Shown: positions 6,597 to 14,185 of the stretch, piece after piece
Layout: each line of letters starts with the position of its first letter
How positions within the stretch are numbered: the stretch's first letter is position 1
Source of the DNA: DASUBV01 sp035763085
GTDB taxonomy: Bacteria; Actinomycetota; Actinomycetes; Streptosporangiales; Streptosporangiaceae
NCBI GenBank assembly: GCA_035763085.1
Contig: DASUBV010000362.1
Span: 1 to 17,365, forward strand
Direction: 5' to 3'
DNA: 17,365 bases
Made by a program: the position numbers and the translations under genes
Notes under the pieces: generated by a model
What the model saw: only the letters and a program-made list of their open reading frames with translations
Told to the model about the DNA's origin: nothing
Databases searched by the model: none

Positions 6597-6971
6597 ATGG
6601 CGCCATTGTTCAGCCGAATCATTCCGATTCTCTTCGTCAGCGACCTTCAGGCTGAACGAGACTTCTACGTACGGCTCGGCTTTCATGTCACCTACGAGGG
6701 GCCTGAGTATCCCTACTTCCTGGCGCTCGGGCACGGCAAGCTGGAATTCGGCATCGAGTGGCGCGAGGGCTTCTCGCCCTCGCGCCCTGATCAGGTGCTG
6801 ACCTGGCAGTTCGGCGTCACCGACCTGGAACTGGCCAAGAAGCGCCTAGCCGAGGCCGGGGTCCGCTTCCGCGAGGAGCTGATGACGCCCAGCGAGGACT
6901 GGCAGTACCGGGTGCTGCACGCGCGCACGCCCAACGGGTACCACCTGCTGCTGGAGGAAGGCAGCGACTAG
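6597..6971 (+). CDS. Glyoxalase/bleomycin-resistance (VOC) superfamily protein
   Basis: This 124-residue protein has the paired beta-alpha-beta-beta-beta modules of the vicinal oxygen chelate fold. The first module runs RIIPILFVSDLQAERDFYVRLGF to the LEFGIEW strand. The second runs from WQFGVTDLELAKKRLAEAGV to RVLHARTPNGYHLLLEE. VOC proteins include metal-dependent isomerases, dioxygenases and drug-binding resistance proteins. The late Glu (LLLEE) and the DPDG-like turn, here TPNG, are typical, but the function is not decided. The open frame extends upstream to 6543, but a -10 box directly before the ATG at 6597 and the family N-terminus fix the start. The first ~100 bases are less GC-rich than neighbouring genes. 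The stop codon overlaps that of the convergent M24 gene. Confidence 0.85.
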   Translation: MAPLFSRIIPILFVSDLQAERDFYVRLGFHVTYEGPEYPYFLALGHGKLEFGIEWREGFSPSRPDQVLTWQFGVTDLELAKKRLAEAGVRFREELMTPSEDWQYRVLHARTPNGYHLLLEEGSD

Positions 6972-8317
6972 CGCTCGCCCCGGCCCGCCGGGGTGTTCAG
7001 CGGCGACTGGCTGTCGCGCAGGGTGCTCAGGGCCCCGCCCGCCGTCCAGTACTTGCGGCCGGCGACGAGCAGCTCCTCGGCGGGGAACCTGGTGATGACC
7101 TGGCAGCCGCCGGCGGTGACGACGAGCTCTTCCTCGATGCGGGCGGCGGACCAGCCGTCGGTGGCGGGCCAGTAAGTCTCGAGGGCGAACACCATGCCCT
7201 CCTCCAGCACCTCGGGGTGGTCCAGGGACACCAGGCGGCTGAAGATCGGCTTCTCCCAGATGGACAGGCCCACGCCGTGCCCGTACTGCAGGGCGAAGGC
7301 AGCCAGCTCGTCGGGGAACCCGAACTCGGTGGCGGCGGGCCACACCGAGACGATGTCGGCGGTGGTGGCGCCGGGCCGGACCAGGGCGATGGCCTGGTCC
7401 ATGTACTCCCGGCACCGGGTGTAGGCGTCGCGCTGGGCGCGGGACGCGCTGCCGACGGCGAAGGTGCGGTAGTAGCAGGTCCGGTAGCCCAGGTGGGAGT
7501 GCAGGATGTCGAAGAACGCCGGGTCGCCGGGGCGGATCAGCCGGTCGGAGTACACGTGCGGGTGCGGCGAGCACCGCTCACCGGAGATCGCATTCACCCC
7601 CTCGACGTGCTCGCTGCCCAGGTCATACAAGACCCTGGCGACCAGGCCCACGCACTCGTTCTCCCGCACCCCCGGGGCCAGGAACTCATACAGCCGCTGG
7701 TAGGCCGCGTCCACCATCGCGCACGCCTGGGTCAGCAGGCTGATCTCCTCGCCGGTCTTCACCCGCCGGGCCTCCAGGAACACCTGCTGCCCGTCGGTGA
7801 CCTGGACCCCCGCGGCCTGCAGGGCGGCCAGCACCGGCATCTCCGCCACGTCAATCCCGACCGGCTCATCTGCCAGGCCGTGCTCGCGCAGGACCGCGAC
7901 GATACTGGCTGCCGCAGCGGCGGCGATCCCGGCGTCCGGGTGGAACGCGCCGCGCAGCGTCGAGATCCCGGCCCGCGCCCCGGTCCGTGCCGCGCCCGCG
8001 GCCGTCGCCGGGCCCGGCGTGTGGTCCAGCCACGGGTTATACAGCTGATGATGGCGGGCAGCCGAGCCGAAGTCCCACACCACCGGCTCCCCGCCCCGCG
8101 GCAGCAGCGCGAACCGGATCAGCTTGTCCACCGCCCAGGTGCCGATGTGCGTCGCCGTCATGTACCGGATGTTGGCGAAGTCAAAGCTCAGCAGCGCCCC
8201 CAGCTCCGAGGCCTCCAGCTGCGCCCGCAGCCGCGCCAGCCGGTCCGCGCGCAGCCGCGCCAGGTCGACGCGCTGCTCCCAGTCGACCGCCGCGGGGCCG
8301 TAGGTGTGAATCGTCAT
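6968..8317 (-). CDS. M24-family (pita-bread fold) hydrolase with altered metal site
   Basis: This 449-residue protein has a creatinase/prolidase-type N-terminal domain (about 1-175) and a C-terminal M24 domain. Relatives include Xaa-Pro peptidases, creatinase, ectoine hydrolase and the DMSP lyase DddP. Four of the five usual metal ligands are visible: Asp270 (AFFD), His347 (YGHGVG), Glu380 (VFALE) and Glu395 (RIEEE). The second Asp, expected 11 residues after the first, is Cys281 (GYRTCYYRTF), and the His of the GLxxHExP motif is Trp354 (GLSIWEKP). The spacing is otherwise normal, so the fold is sure but peptidase activity is not. AGGAAGG lies 9 bases before the ATG. It is the last gene of the ABC-transporter operon, 61 bases after the amidohydrolase, and probably acts on the imported compound. 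Confidence 0.88.
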   Translation of the reverse strand: MTIHTYGPAAVDWEQRVDLARLRADRLARLRAQLEASELGALLSFDFANIRYMTATHIGTWAVDKLIRFALLPRGGEPVVWDFGSAARHHQLYNPWLDHTPGPATAAGAARTGARAGISTLRGAFHPDAGIAAAAAASIVAVLREHGLADEPVGIDVAEMPVLAALQAAGVQVTDGQQVFLEARRVKTGEEISLLTQACAMVDAAYQRLYEFLAPGVRENECVGLVARVLYDLGSEHVEGVNAISGERCSPHPHVYSDRLIRPGDPAFFDILHSHLGYRTCYYRTFAVGSASRAQRDAYTRCREYMDQAIALVRPGATTADIVSVWPAATEFGFPDELAAFALQYGHGVGLSIWEKPIFSRLVSLDHPEVLEEGMVFALETYWPATDGWSAARIEEELVVTAGGCQVITRFPAEELLVAGRKYWTAGGALSTLRDSQSPLNTPAGRGER

Positions 8318-8326
8318 TGCCAGCCG

Positions 8327-8333
8327 CCTTCCT
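8327..8333 (-). promoter_or_regulatory. Ribosome-binding site of the M24 gene
   Basis: The minus strand reads AGGAAGG, 9 bases before the ATG at 8317. The 61-base gap before this gene has no convincing promoter, so the gene is probably read through from the operon with its own ribosome entry. Confidence 0.6.
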
Positions 8334-8378
8334 GCCTGCTCGCCTTCGGGACATCGATGCAGTAACGGGCCTGGCTCC

Positions 8379-9482
8379 TCAGCCCGGCCCGGTGCTGCCG
8401 GGCTGGCTGGCGGCCAGGCCCAGCAGCCGGGCCGCGGTGCCGCCCAGGATCAGCCGCTGCTGCCCGGCGTCCAGCCCGGCGGCCGCCACCTGGCCGACCG
8501 GGTCGGCGCAGCCCATGTCGAACGGCCGGTCCGAGCCCAGCATCACCTGCCCGGCGCCGGCGTACCCGGCCAGGCCGGCCAGCACCGCCGGGTCGTGGGT
8601 CAGGCTGTCGTAATACAGCCGCCGCAGGGCCGCGTCCGGGCCCGCCGGGCTGGCGGCGGCCGCCTCGGGGCGGACGGCGTGCGCGCGGCGCAGCCGCCCG
8701 CGCAGCGCCGACAGGGCACCGCCGCCGTGAGCCAGCAGCACCGTGAGGCCCGGCAGCCGGTCGAGCACCCCGGCGGCGACCAGGTGCGCGGCGCTGATCG
8801 CGGTCTCCAGCGGATTGCCGACCGAGTTCCACAGGTAGTACTCGGCCAGCGCCGGCGGCCCGAACCCGGACGTGGTGGGGTGCACGAAGATCAGCGCGCC
8901 GGTGCCGGCCGCCGCCTCCCAGAACGGCAGGAACCGCCGGTCGCCCAGGTAGCAGCCGCCGATCCGGGCCGGGACCTCAGCGCCGGCTGCCCCCGGCAGG
9001 CCCATCAGGTACTCCAGTTCCAGCGCGGCCGCGACCGGGTCGGCCAGCGGCACGGCGCCCAGGACCCGCACCGCGGCCGGGTGATCGGCGGCCAGGGCGG
9101 CCAGCGACTCGTTCTGCACCCGGCACAGCCGGGCCGCGCCGGCGGCCGGCCCGGATGCCGGGACCAGCAGGATCCACGGCGACAGCAGCAGGTGGGTTAC
9201 GCCGTCCCCGGCTGCCTGCGCCAGCATCACGTCCACGTCGCAGAACTCGGCCACGGCCGAGGTCAGCTCGCGGCCCCGGAACTCGATCACCGGGCGGCCG
9301 CCGGTCCCGCGCCGCACGGCGGCGCGCCACCGGGCCGGCACGGCCGGCGTCAGCATGACCGGGGCGATGACGTGGCCGTGCATGTCCACCACGGGCTCCG
9401 GCCCGTGCGCGCCGCCCGCTGCAGAGCCACCCGCAGCAGGCGCTCCCGCGGCAGGGCCGCCCGCAGCGGCCGGCCTCGTCAT
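8379..9482 (-). CDS. Amidohydrolase-2 (ACMSD-type) metal-dependent decarboxylase or hydrolase
   Basis: This is a 367-residue TIM-barrel protein of the ACMSD/amidohydrolase-2 family, whose members decarboxylate or hydrolyse ring-derived acids such as aminocarboxymuconate semialdehyde and resorcylate. The metal and catalytic residues are complete: His35 and His37 (DMHGH), His201 (FVHPTTSG), His252 (LAHGGGAL) and Asp318 (GSDRPFD). From His201 on, the spacings equal those I recall for Pseudomonas fluorescens ACMSD (177, 228, 294). YYDSLTHDP before the last motif is also typical. The first 27 residues are an Ala/Gly/Pro-rich extension. The ATG at 9482 overlaps the livF-like TGA (ATGA), so translation is coupled. 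The frame remains open to 10184, but that part is only the shadow of the ATPase gene. The substrate is unknown. Confidence 0.9.
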   Translation of the reverse strand: MTRPAAAGGPAAGAPAAGGSAAGGAHGPEPVVDMHGHVIAPVMLTPAVPARWRAAVRRGTGGRPVIEFRGRELTSAVAEFCDVDVMLAQAAGDGVTHLLLSPWILLVPASGPAAGAARLCRVQNESLAALAADHPAAVRVLGAVPLADPVAAALELEYLMGLPGAAGAEVPARIGGCYLGDRRFLPFWEAAAGTGALIFVHPTTSGFGPPALAEYYLWNSVGNPLETAISAAHLVAAGVLDRLPGLTVLLAHGGGALSALRGRLRRAHAVRPEAAAASPAGPDAALRRLYYDSLTHDPAVLAGLAGYAGAGQVMLGSDRPFDMGCADPVGQVAAAGLDAGQQRLILGGTAARLLGLAASQPGSTGPG

Positions 9483-10222
9483 GAGCGCGGGCCGCGCGGC
9501 GCGCCGCCCAGGTACAGGGCGCCGATCTCGGGGTGCTCCAGGACCTCGCGGCCGGTGCCGGCCAGCCGGACCTGGCCGTTCTCCAGCACCACGCCGTGAC
9601 TGGCCAGGCTCAGCCCGGCGCGCGCGTTCTGCTCCACCAGCAGGATCGTCTTGCCGGCCTGGTTCATCATCGTCACCGCGGCGAACACCGTGGCCTGCAC
9701 CCGCGGCGCCAGGCCCATCGACGGCTCGTCCAGCAGGATGACCGACGGGTCGAGCATCAGGCAGCGGGCGAACTCCACCAGCCGCTGCTGGCCCCCCGAC
9801 AGGCTGCCGGCCTTGCGGCCCGCCCAGCTGGCTACCTCCGGGAACGCCTCGTGCACCGCGGCCCGGCGGCGGGCCAGCAGCGCCCGGTCCCGGATCAGGT
9901 AGCCGCCCAGGTCGATGTTCTCGGCCACCGTCAGCGCCGGGAACAGGCTGCGCGCCTGCGGCACGTGCACGATGCCCCGGTCCAGAACCTGCCGCGGGGT
10001 CGCGCCGGCGACCGGCTCGCCGCGCAGCAGCACCCGGCCCCGCCGCGGCCGCAGCAGCCCGCTCAGCACCGCCAGCAGGGTCGACTTGCCTGCCCCGTTC
10101 GGGCCGACCACGCAGGTGATCCCGCCGTCGGGCACGCTCAGTGACACCTCGCGCAGCACGTCGCCGCCGCCGTAGCCGGCGCACACGCCCTCGATGGCCA
10201 GCGCGGCGGGCGAGCTAGTCAC
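9479..10222 (-). CDS. livF: Branched-chain-amino-acid-type ABC transporter ATPase, LivF family
   Basis: This 247-residue cytoplasmic ATPase powers the Liv-type importer together with the LivG-like partner. Walker A is GPNGAGKST (40-48), the ABC signature LSGGQQRLVE begins at 141, and Walker B is VILLDEPSMGLAPR (from 161). IVHVPQARSLFPALTVAENI is the usual Q-loop region of LivF. The GTG at 10220-10222 is chosen as start: a GGAG lies 6 bases upstream and the protein then begins just before the first strand. It overlaps the livG-like stop by 8 bases. A GTG at 10288 would add 22 residues unlike the family. It overlaps the amidohydrolase start by 4 bases. The assignment to LivF is firm; the transported compound need not be a branched-chain amino acid. 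Confidence 0.93.
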   Translation of the reverse strand: MTSSPAALAIEGVCAGYGGGDVLREVSLSVPDGGITCVVGPNGAGKSTLLAVLSGLLRPRRGRVLLRGEPVAGATPRQVLDRGIVHVPQARSLFPALTVAENIDLGGYLIRDRALLARRRAAVHEAFPEVASWAGRKAGSLSGGQQRLVEFARCLMLDPSVILLDEPSMGLAPRVQATVFAAVTMMNQAGKTILLVEQNARAGLSLASHGVVLENGQVRLAGTGREVLEHPEIGALYLGGAPRGPRS

Positions 10223-11012
10223 CCGGTGCTCCGTCCACGTCCGGGCCGCCGCCAGCCGGGCCGCCGCCCGCGGCCCCCAGGTAGGCATCCAGCACCCGCG
10301 GGTCAGCGCGGATCTGGCCCGGCGGGCCGGCCGCGACTACCGTGCCGTGGTCCAGCACCATGACCTGGTCGCACAGGCCCATCACGAAGTCCATGTTGTG
10401 CTCGACGATCAGGAACGTCGTGCCCGCGGCGTTCAGGTCCCGGATCCGGGCGGCCAGGTGGCTGATCAGCGTCGGGTTGACCCCGCCGGCCGGCTCGTCC
10501 AGCAGGACCACCGACGGGCCGGCGGTCAGCACGCAGGCCAGCTCGAGCAGCTTGCGCTGACCGTAGGACAGCGTGCCGGCCAGCGCCCCGGCGTGCCCGG
10601 CGATCCCGGTGAACTCCAGCAGCTCGGCCGCCCGGCGCCGCTGCGCGGCGCTGCCCGCCCCGGCCAGCGGCCGCCAGCCCGGCCCGCGCGGCGGCTGGCG
10701 GGCGGGGACCAGCATGTTCTCCAGTACTGTCAGCCGGGGGAAGATCCGGGTCAGCTGGAACGTGCGGCCCACCCCGAGGGCGAAGACCCGGCGCGGCGCG
10801 GCCCCGGTGATCCGGGCCCGGCCCAGGTACACCTCGCCGGAGTCGGCCCGCTCGTAGCCGGTGAGGATGTTGAACAGCGTCGTCTTGCCCGAGCCGTTGG
10901 GCCCGATCAGCCCGGTGACCTGGCCGGCCGAGGCGGTCAGGGAGCAGTCGCTGAGCGCCTGGACGCCGCCGAACGCCCGCGACACCGCTGCTGCCCGCAG
11001 CGTGGCGGTCAC
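10215..11012 (-). CDS. livG: Branched-chain-amino-acid-type ABC transporter ATPase, LivG family
   Basis: This is a 265-residue ATPase. Walker A is GPNGSGKTTLFN (37-48), the Q-loop region is VGRTFQLTRIFPRLTVLENM, the signature is LSYGQRKLLE (148-157), Walker B is VVLLDEPAGGVNP (168-180) and the switch His is His205 (VEHNMDFVM). The sequence PAGGVNP and the HNMDFVM stretch are hallmarks of LivG. The C-terminus carries a Gly/Pro/Asp-rich tail of about 25 residues. The start is a GTG that overlaps the livM-like TGA (GTGA), which points to coupled translation. It pairs with the LivF-like protein as a heterodimer under the LivH/LivM permeases. Confidence 0.94.
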   Translation of the reverse strand: MTATLRAAAVSRAFGGVQALSDCSLTASAGQVTGLIGPNGSGKTTLFNILTGYERADSGEVYLGRARITGAAPRRVFALGVGRTFQLTRIFPRLTVLENMLVPARQPPRGPGWRPLAGAGSAAQRRRAAELLEFTGIAGHAGALAGTLSYGQRKLLELACVLTAGPSVVLLDEPAGGVNPTLISHLAARIRDLNAAGTTFLIVEHNMDFVMGLCDQVMVLDHGTVVAAGPPGQIRADPRVLDAYLGAAGGGPAGGGPDVDGAPGD

Positions 11013-12076
11013 GGTCCGCCCCCGCTGGCCGGTGCCCGGTCCGCCGGTGCCCCGCCTGCCGGGGCGCGGGGCCGCGCGGCCGCAGCGCGCCGCGGCCGCG
11101 CCCGGGCGCGGGTCAGCAGCTCAGCGCCGGCCGGCAGCACCCCGCGCGGCAGGAACCGCAGCACGACCAGGAGCAGCAGGCCGAGCAGGATCTCACTCAG
11201 GTAGCCGTTGGTGAACTGCAGGGTCAGGTACAGCTGGGCCGGCTCCAGCACCAGGGCGCCCAGCACCGGGCCGGCCACCGTGCCCAGGCCGCCGAAGAAG
11301 GCCATCAGCACTACGGCCAGGTCGAACAGCGGGTCGAAGGCGAACTGCGGGTAGGCCTGGCCCAGGAAGTAGAACCACAGGCCGCCGGCCGCGCCGGTGA
11401 TCAGTGCCGACACCGTGAAGGCGGTCAGCTTGACTGCCGTCACCCGCACGCCCAGCCCGGCGGCCCGGTCCTCGTCGTCGCGGATGGCCCGCAGCTGCAG
11501 CCCGAGCGCCGAGCGGCGGACGGCCCACGACAGCGCCACCGTGCCGGCCGCCAGGACCAGCGCGACATAGTAGAAGGGGTTGTTGAAGGTCGCCGCGGCG
11601 TAGCCGGGGACCGGGGCCAGCAGGCCGCTGGACCCGCCGGTCACGGCCAGGTTCGAGGCCGCCAGCTGGGCAATGAAGAAGTACGCGATCGTGATCACCA
11701 CGAAGGTGTGCCGCCGCACCCGCAGCCCGACTAGCCCGAGCGGCACGGCCAGCACCGCCGCCGCGGCGGCGGCCAGCGGCAGCAGCCCGAACACGCCGTT
11801 GCCGGCCAGCTGCCAGTCCCGGGCAGCGACCCCGGTGACGTACGCGCCGGTGCCGAAGAACACCGCATGGCCCAGTGACAGGTAGCCGCTGTAGCCGGAG
11901 AACAGGTTCCAGGCCGAGGCGACCGCGACGAAGATCAGCGTGACCACGCCGAAGTTGGTGACCGTCGCGTTGGTGAAGACCAGCGGGAATGCCGCGGCCG
12001 CGGCCAGCAGGGCGACGATCCCGGCAGCCGGCGCCGCCCGGCCGGCCACGGCGGCCCCGCCCGTGCTGCCCGTCAC
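11009..12076 (-). CDS. livM: Liv-type ABC transporter permease, LivM family
   Basis: This 355-residue membrane protein has about nine to ten hydrophobic helices. It contains family segments such as SAWNLFSGYSGYLSLGHAVFFGTGAYVTG (in pieces), VITIAYFFIAQL, RAIRDDEDRAAGLGVRVTAVK (the cytoplasmic loop that contacts the ATPases) and FFGGLGTVAGPVLGA. These define LivM. The last ~40 residues are an Arg/Ala/Pro-rich tail that looks cytoplasmic and is not needed for the family match. The GTG start at 12074-12076 overlaps the livH-like TGA (GTGA). It forms the channel with the LivH-like protein; substrate specificity comes mainly from the binding protein. Confidence 0.94.
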   Translation of the reverse strand: MTGSTGGAAVAGRAAPAAGIVALLAAAAAFPLVFTNATVTNFGVVTLIFVAVASAWNLFSGYSGYLSLGHAVFFGTGAYVTGVAARDWQLAGNGVFGLLPLAAAAAAVLAVPLGLVGLRVRRHTFVVITIAYFFIAQLAASNLAVTGGSSGLLAPVPGYAAATFNNPFYYVALVLAAGTVALSWAVRRSALGLQLRAIRDDEDRAAGLGVRVTAVKLTAFTVSALITGAAGGLWFYFLGQAYPQFAFDPLFDLAVVLMAFFGGLGTVAGPVLGALVLEPAQLYLTLQFTNGYLSEILLGLLLLVVLRFLPRGVLPAGAELLTRARARPRRAAAARPRAPAGGAPADRAPASGGGP

Positions 12077-12942
12077 TGGGCCCGCACCGCCGCCCGGCCC
12101 AGCAGCCCGGCCGGGCGGATGACCAGGACCAGCACCAGGGCCAGGTAGAACACCGCCACCGCCCAGTTCGGCGACCAGACATCCACGATCGACTCGGCGG
12201 TGGTCATGAACATCGCCGCCACCAGCGCGCCGCCGACGCTGCCCAGGCCGCCCAGGATGACGATCGCCAGCAGCCGGGAGATCAGGTCATAGCCGCTGTT
12301 GGGGTTGAAGCCGCCGCTGGTGGCGCCGAAGGCCATCCCGCCGATGGCCGTCACGGCAACGCCGATCCCGAAGGTGAGCGCCGCCACCCGGCCCACGCTG
12401 ATGCCGACCAGCGCGGCCGCCGTGCGGTTGGCCATCGTGGCCCGCACCGCCCGGCCGAACCGGGTCCGGTACAGCATCGCGTACAGCACGGCCAGCGCCG
12501 CCACCGCCAGCCCGAAGGCCAGCAGGTCGATCACCGGCAGGTAGAAGCCGGCCAGGTGCACGCTGGCGGTGGTGTACCGGGCGTCCAGCGACACGTAGCC
12601 CGGCCCGAACGCCTTGTACAGCACGCCCTCGGTGATCAGCGCGACGGCGAAGCAGGCCAGCAGGGTCATGGAGGTGCGCTCGCTGCCGCGCAGCGGGCTG
12701 ATGAACACCCAGTAGATGGCCACGCCGATGACGAACATGGCCGGCACGGTGATCAGCAGCCCGACGAACAGGTCGATATGCAGGTGCACCGACAGCGCGT
12801 AGCTGAGGTAGGCGCCGAGCACGACCAGGATCCCCTGGGCGATGTTGATGATGTCGAGCACGCCGAAGATCAGCGTCAGCCCGGCCGCCATCAGCGCGTA
12901 GACGCCACCGCCCAGGATCCCCGCCGCGACAGCCCGCGCCAC
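12073..12942 (-). CDS. livH: Liv-type ABC transporter permease, LivH family
   Basis: This 289-residue membrane protein is of typical LivH length with about eight hydrophobic helices. Diagnostic pieces are GGVYALMAAGLTLIFGVLDIINIAQG at the N-terminus, RTRFGRAVRATMANRTAAALVGI (the ATPase-coupling loop) and ILGGLGSVGGALVAA near the C-terminus. The start is a GTG placed one base after the TGA of the binding-protein gene (TGAGGTG), so ribosomes can reinitiate. The 3' end overlaps the livM-like start by 4 bases. Confidence 0.94.
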   Translation of the reverse strand: MARAVAAGILGGGVYALMAAGLTLIFGVLDIINIAQGILVVLGAYLSYALSVHLHIDLFVGLLITVPAMFVIGVAIYWVFISPLRGSERTSMTLLACFAVALITEGVLYKAFGPGYVSLDARYTTASVHLAGFYLPVIDLLAFGLAVAALAVLYAMLYRTRFGRAVRATMANRTAAALVGISVGRVAALTFGIGVAVTAIGGMAFGATSGGFNPNSGYDLISRLLAIVILGGLGSVGGALVAAMFMTTAESIVDVWSPNWAVAVFYLALVLVLVIRPAGLLGRAAVRAQ

Positions 12943-12943
12943 C

Positions 12944-14185
12944 TCAGCCCGCCCAGCGCGGCTTGGGATACTCCACCGGGACCGAGCCGGCCGCGCCCGC
13001 GGGCAGCACCTGGACGAACTTCCCGTGCTGCCACTGGAAGATGAACGCGATGGCCTTGACGTTCTCGCCCAGCGAGTTGAACTGGACCGGGCCCTGCACG
13101 GTGCTCAGCGTGACGCCGCTGTGCAGGTAGCGGATGAGCCGGGAGCCGGTGGTGCCGCCCGTCGCCCGCACCGCGGCGGCGGTGACCTGGCCGACGGAGT
13201 AGGCCTCGGCCACGTCGGCGTTGACCCCCGACGCGCTGCCGCCGTACCGGGCGACGTACTCGCGCACCATCGCCTGGCTGGACGCGCTGGCGTAGCCCGG
13301 GTACCAGGCGTCGGGCACCATCACCCCGCTGGCGTTGGCGGCGCCGACGGCCGAGGTGAACGACTGGCCCTGGTCCGGCCCGGCCGCCGCGATGAGCACC
13401 TTCGGGTTGTAGTGCTGCTGCTCGAAGGTGTGCATGAACGCCGCCACCGTCGGCACGTCGGTCGAGCCCAGCACGACGGCCTGCGCGCCGGAGCTGGCGA
13501 CCAGGGTGGCGTTGGGCGCGTAGTCGGGGACCTCCTCGGGGAAGATCTTGGAGTAGGCCGTCGTGATGCCCAGCGGCGCGAGCTGGCCCTGCGCCCGCTG
13601 CACCTGCGGCGTGGCGAACGGGTCGTTGGCCATCGGGTAGGCGGCCGAGGCCGGCCGCTTCCCGGCAGGCAGCGACCTGACCCAGGCGATGAAGGGGTCC
13701 AGCTGGTTGGCGACCGGCAGGCTGACGTCGAAGACGTTGCTCAGCTTCTGGCTGAACACCGCCGGGGCGCCGCCGGCGCCCTCCACGAACGCGAGCCCGT
13801 ACCGGTGCGCGACCTGCGCCGCCGGGGCAGTCAGCAGCGAGGAGAACGGCCCGAAAGTCAGGTCCACGTGCTTCACGGTGATCAGGTCGGTGTAGTTGGT
13901 GTCGACCTGGGTGGGGCTGGAGTTGTCGTTGAGGATGATCAGCCTGACCTTGCGGCCGAGGATGCCGCCGCGGGCGTTGACATCACTGGCCCACAGCTCG
14001 TAGCCGCGCTTGTAGGCCTGGCCGTCGGCCGAGAAGTCACCGCTGAGCGACAGGGAGGCACCGATGAGCAGCGGTGCCTTGGCGGCGGGCGCGCCGCCGG
14101 AGCTGCCGCCGCAGCCGGCCGCCGAGGCGGCGACGAGGGCGGCGGTCGCGGCGAGAACTGCTAACCGGGCATGCGTGAACGTCAT
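12944..14185 (-). CDS. Lipoprotein substrate-binding protein of Liv-type ABC transporter (Peripla_BP_6)
   Basis: This 413-residue exported lipoprotein captures the substrate for the transporter. It has a signal peptide (basic MTFTHAR start, Ala-rich core) and a lipobox ASAAGC with Cys25 as the lipidated residue, followed by a Gly/Ser linker. The mature part begins PLLIGASLSLSGDFSADGQAYKRGYELWASDVNARGGILGRKV, here quoted in its general form, which is the hallmark of type I (LivK/AmiC-like) binding proteins. Later segments DLTFGPFSSLLT and the C-terminal GPVQFNSLGENV also fit. Such proteins bind amino acids, amides, urea or aromatic acids, and the ligand cannot be deduced. The ATG overlaps the TGA of the reductase gene (ATGA). 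Confidence 0.92.
   Translation of the reverse strand: MTFTHARLAVLAATAALVAASAAGCGGSSGGAPAAKAPLLIGASLSLSGDFSADGQAYKRGYELWASDVNARGGILGRKVRLIILNDNSSPTQVDTNYTDLITVKHVDLTFGPFSSLLTAPAAQVAHRYGLAFVEGAGGAPAVFSQKLSNVFDVSLPVANQLDPFIAWVRSLPAGKRPASAAYPMANDPFATPQVQRAQGQLAPLGITTAYSKIFPEEVPDYAPNATLVASSGAQAVVLGSTDVPTVAAFMHTFEQQHYNPKVLIAAAGPDQGQSFTSAVGAANASGVMVPDAWYPGYASASSQAMVREYVARYGGSASGVNADVAEAYSVGQVTAAAVRATGGTTGSRLIRYLHSGVTLSTVQGPVQFNSLGENVKAIAFIFQWQHGKFVQVLPAGAAGSVPVEYPKPRWAG

Noticed and set aside
8351..8358. CATCGATG-like palindrome between the amidohydrolase and M24 genes as a third LacI operator.
   Set aside because: The CG-centred core is only 8 bases and the arms are two bases closer together than in the sites at 15258 and 15325, so it does not fit the same motif.
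9483..10184. Minus-strand open frame joining the ATPase region to the amidohydrolase, which could look like a 601-residue fusion.
   Set aside because: That stretch is an out-of-frame reading of the livF-like gene, whose own frame has all ABC motifs. The ATGA junction at 9479-9482 marks the true start.
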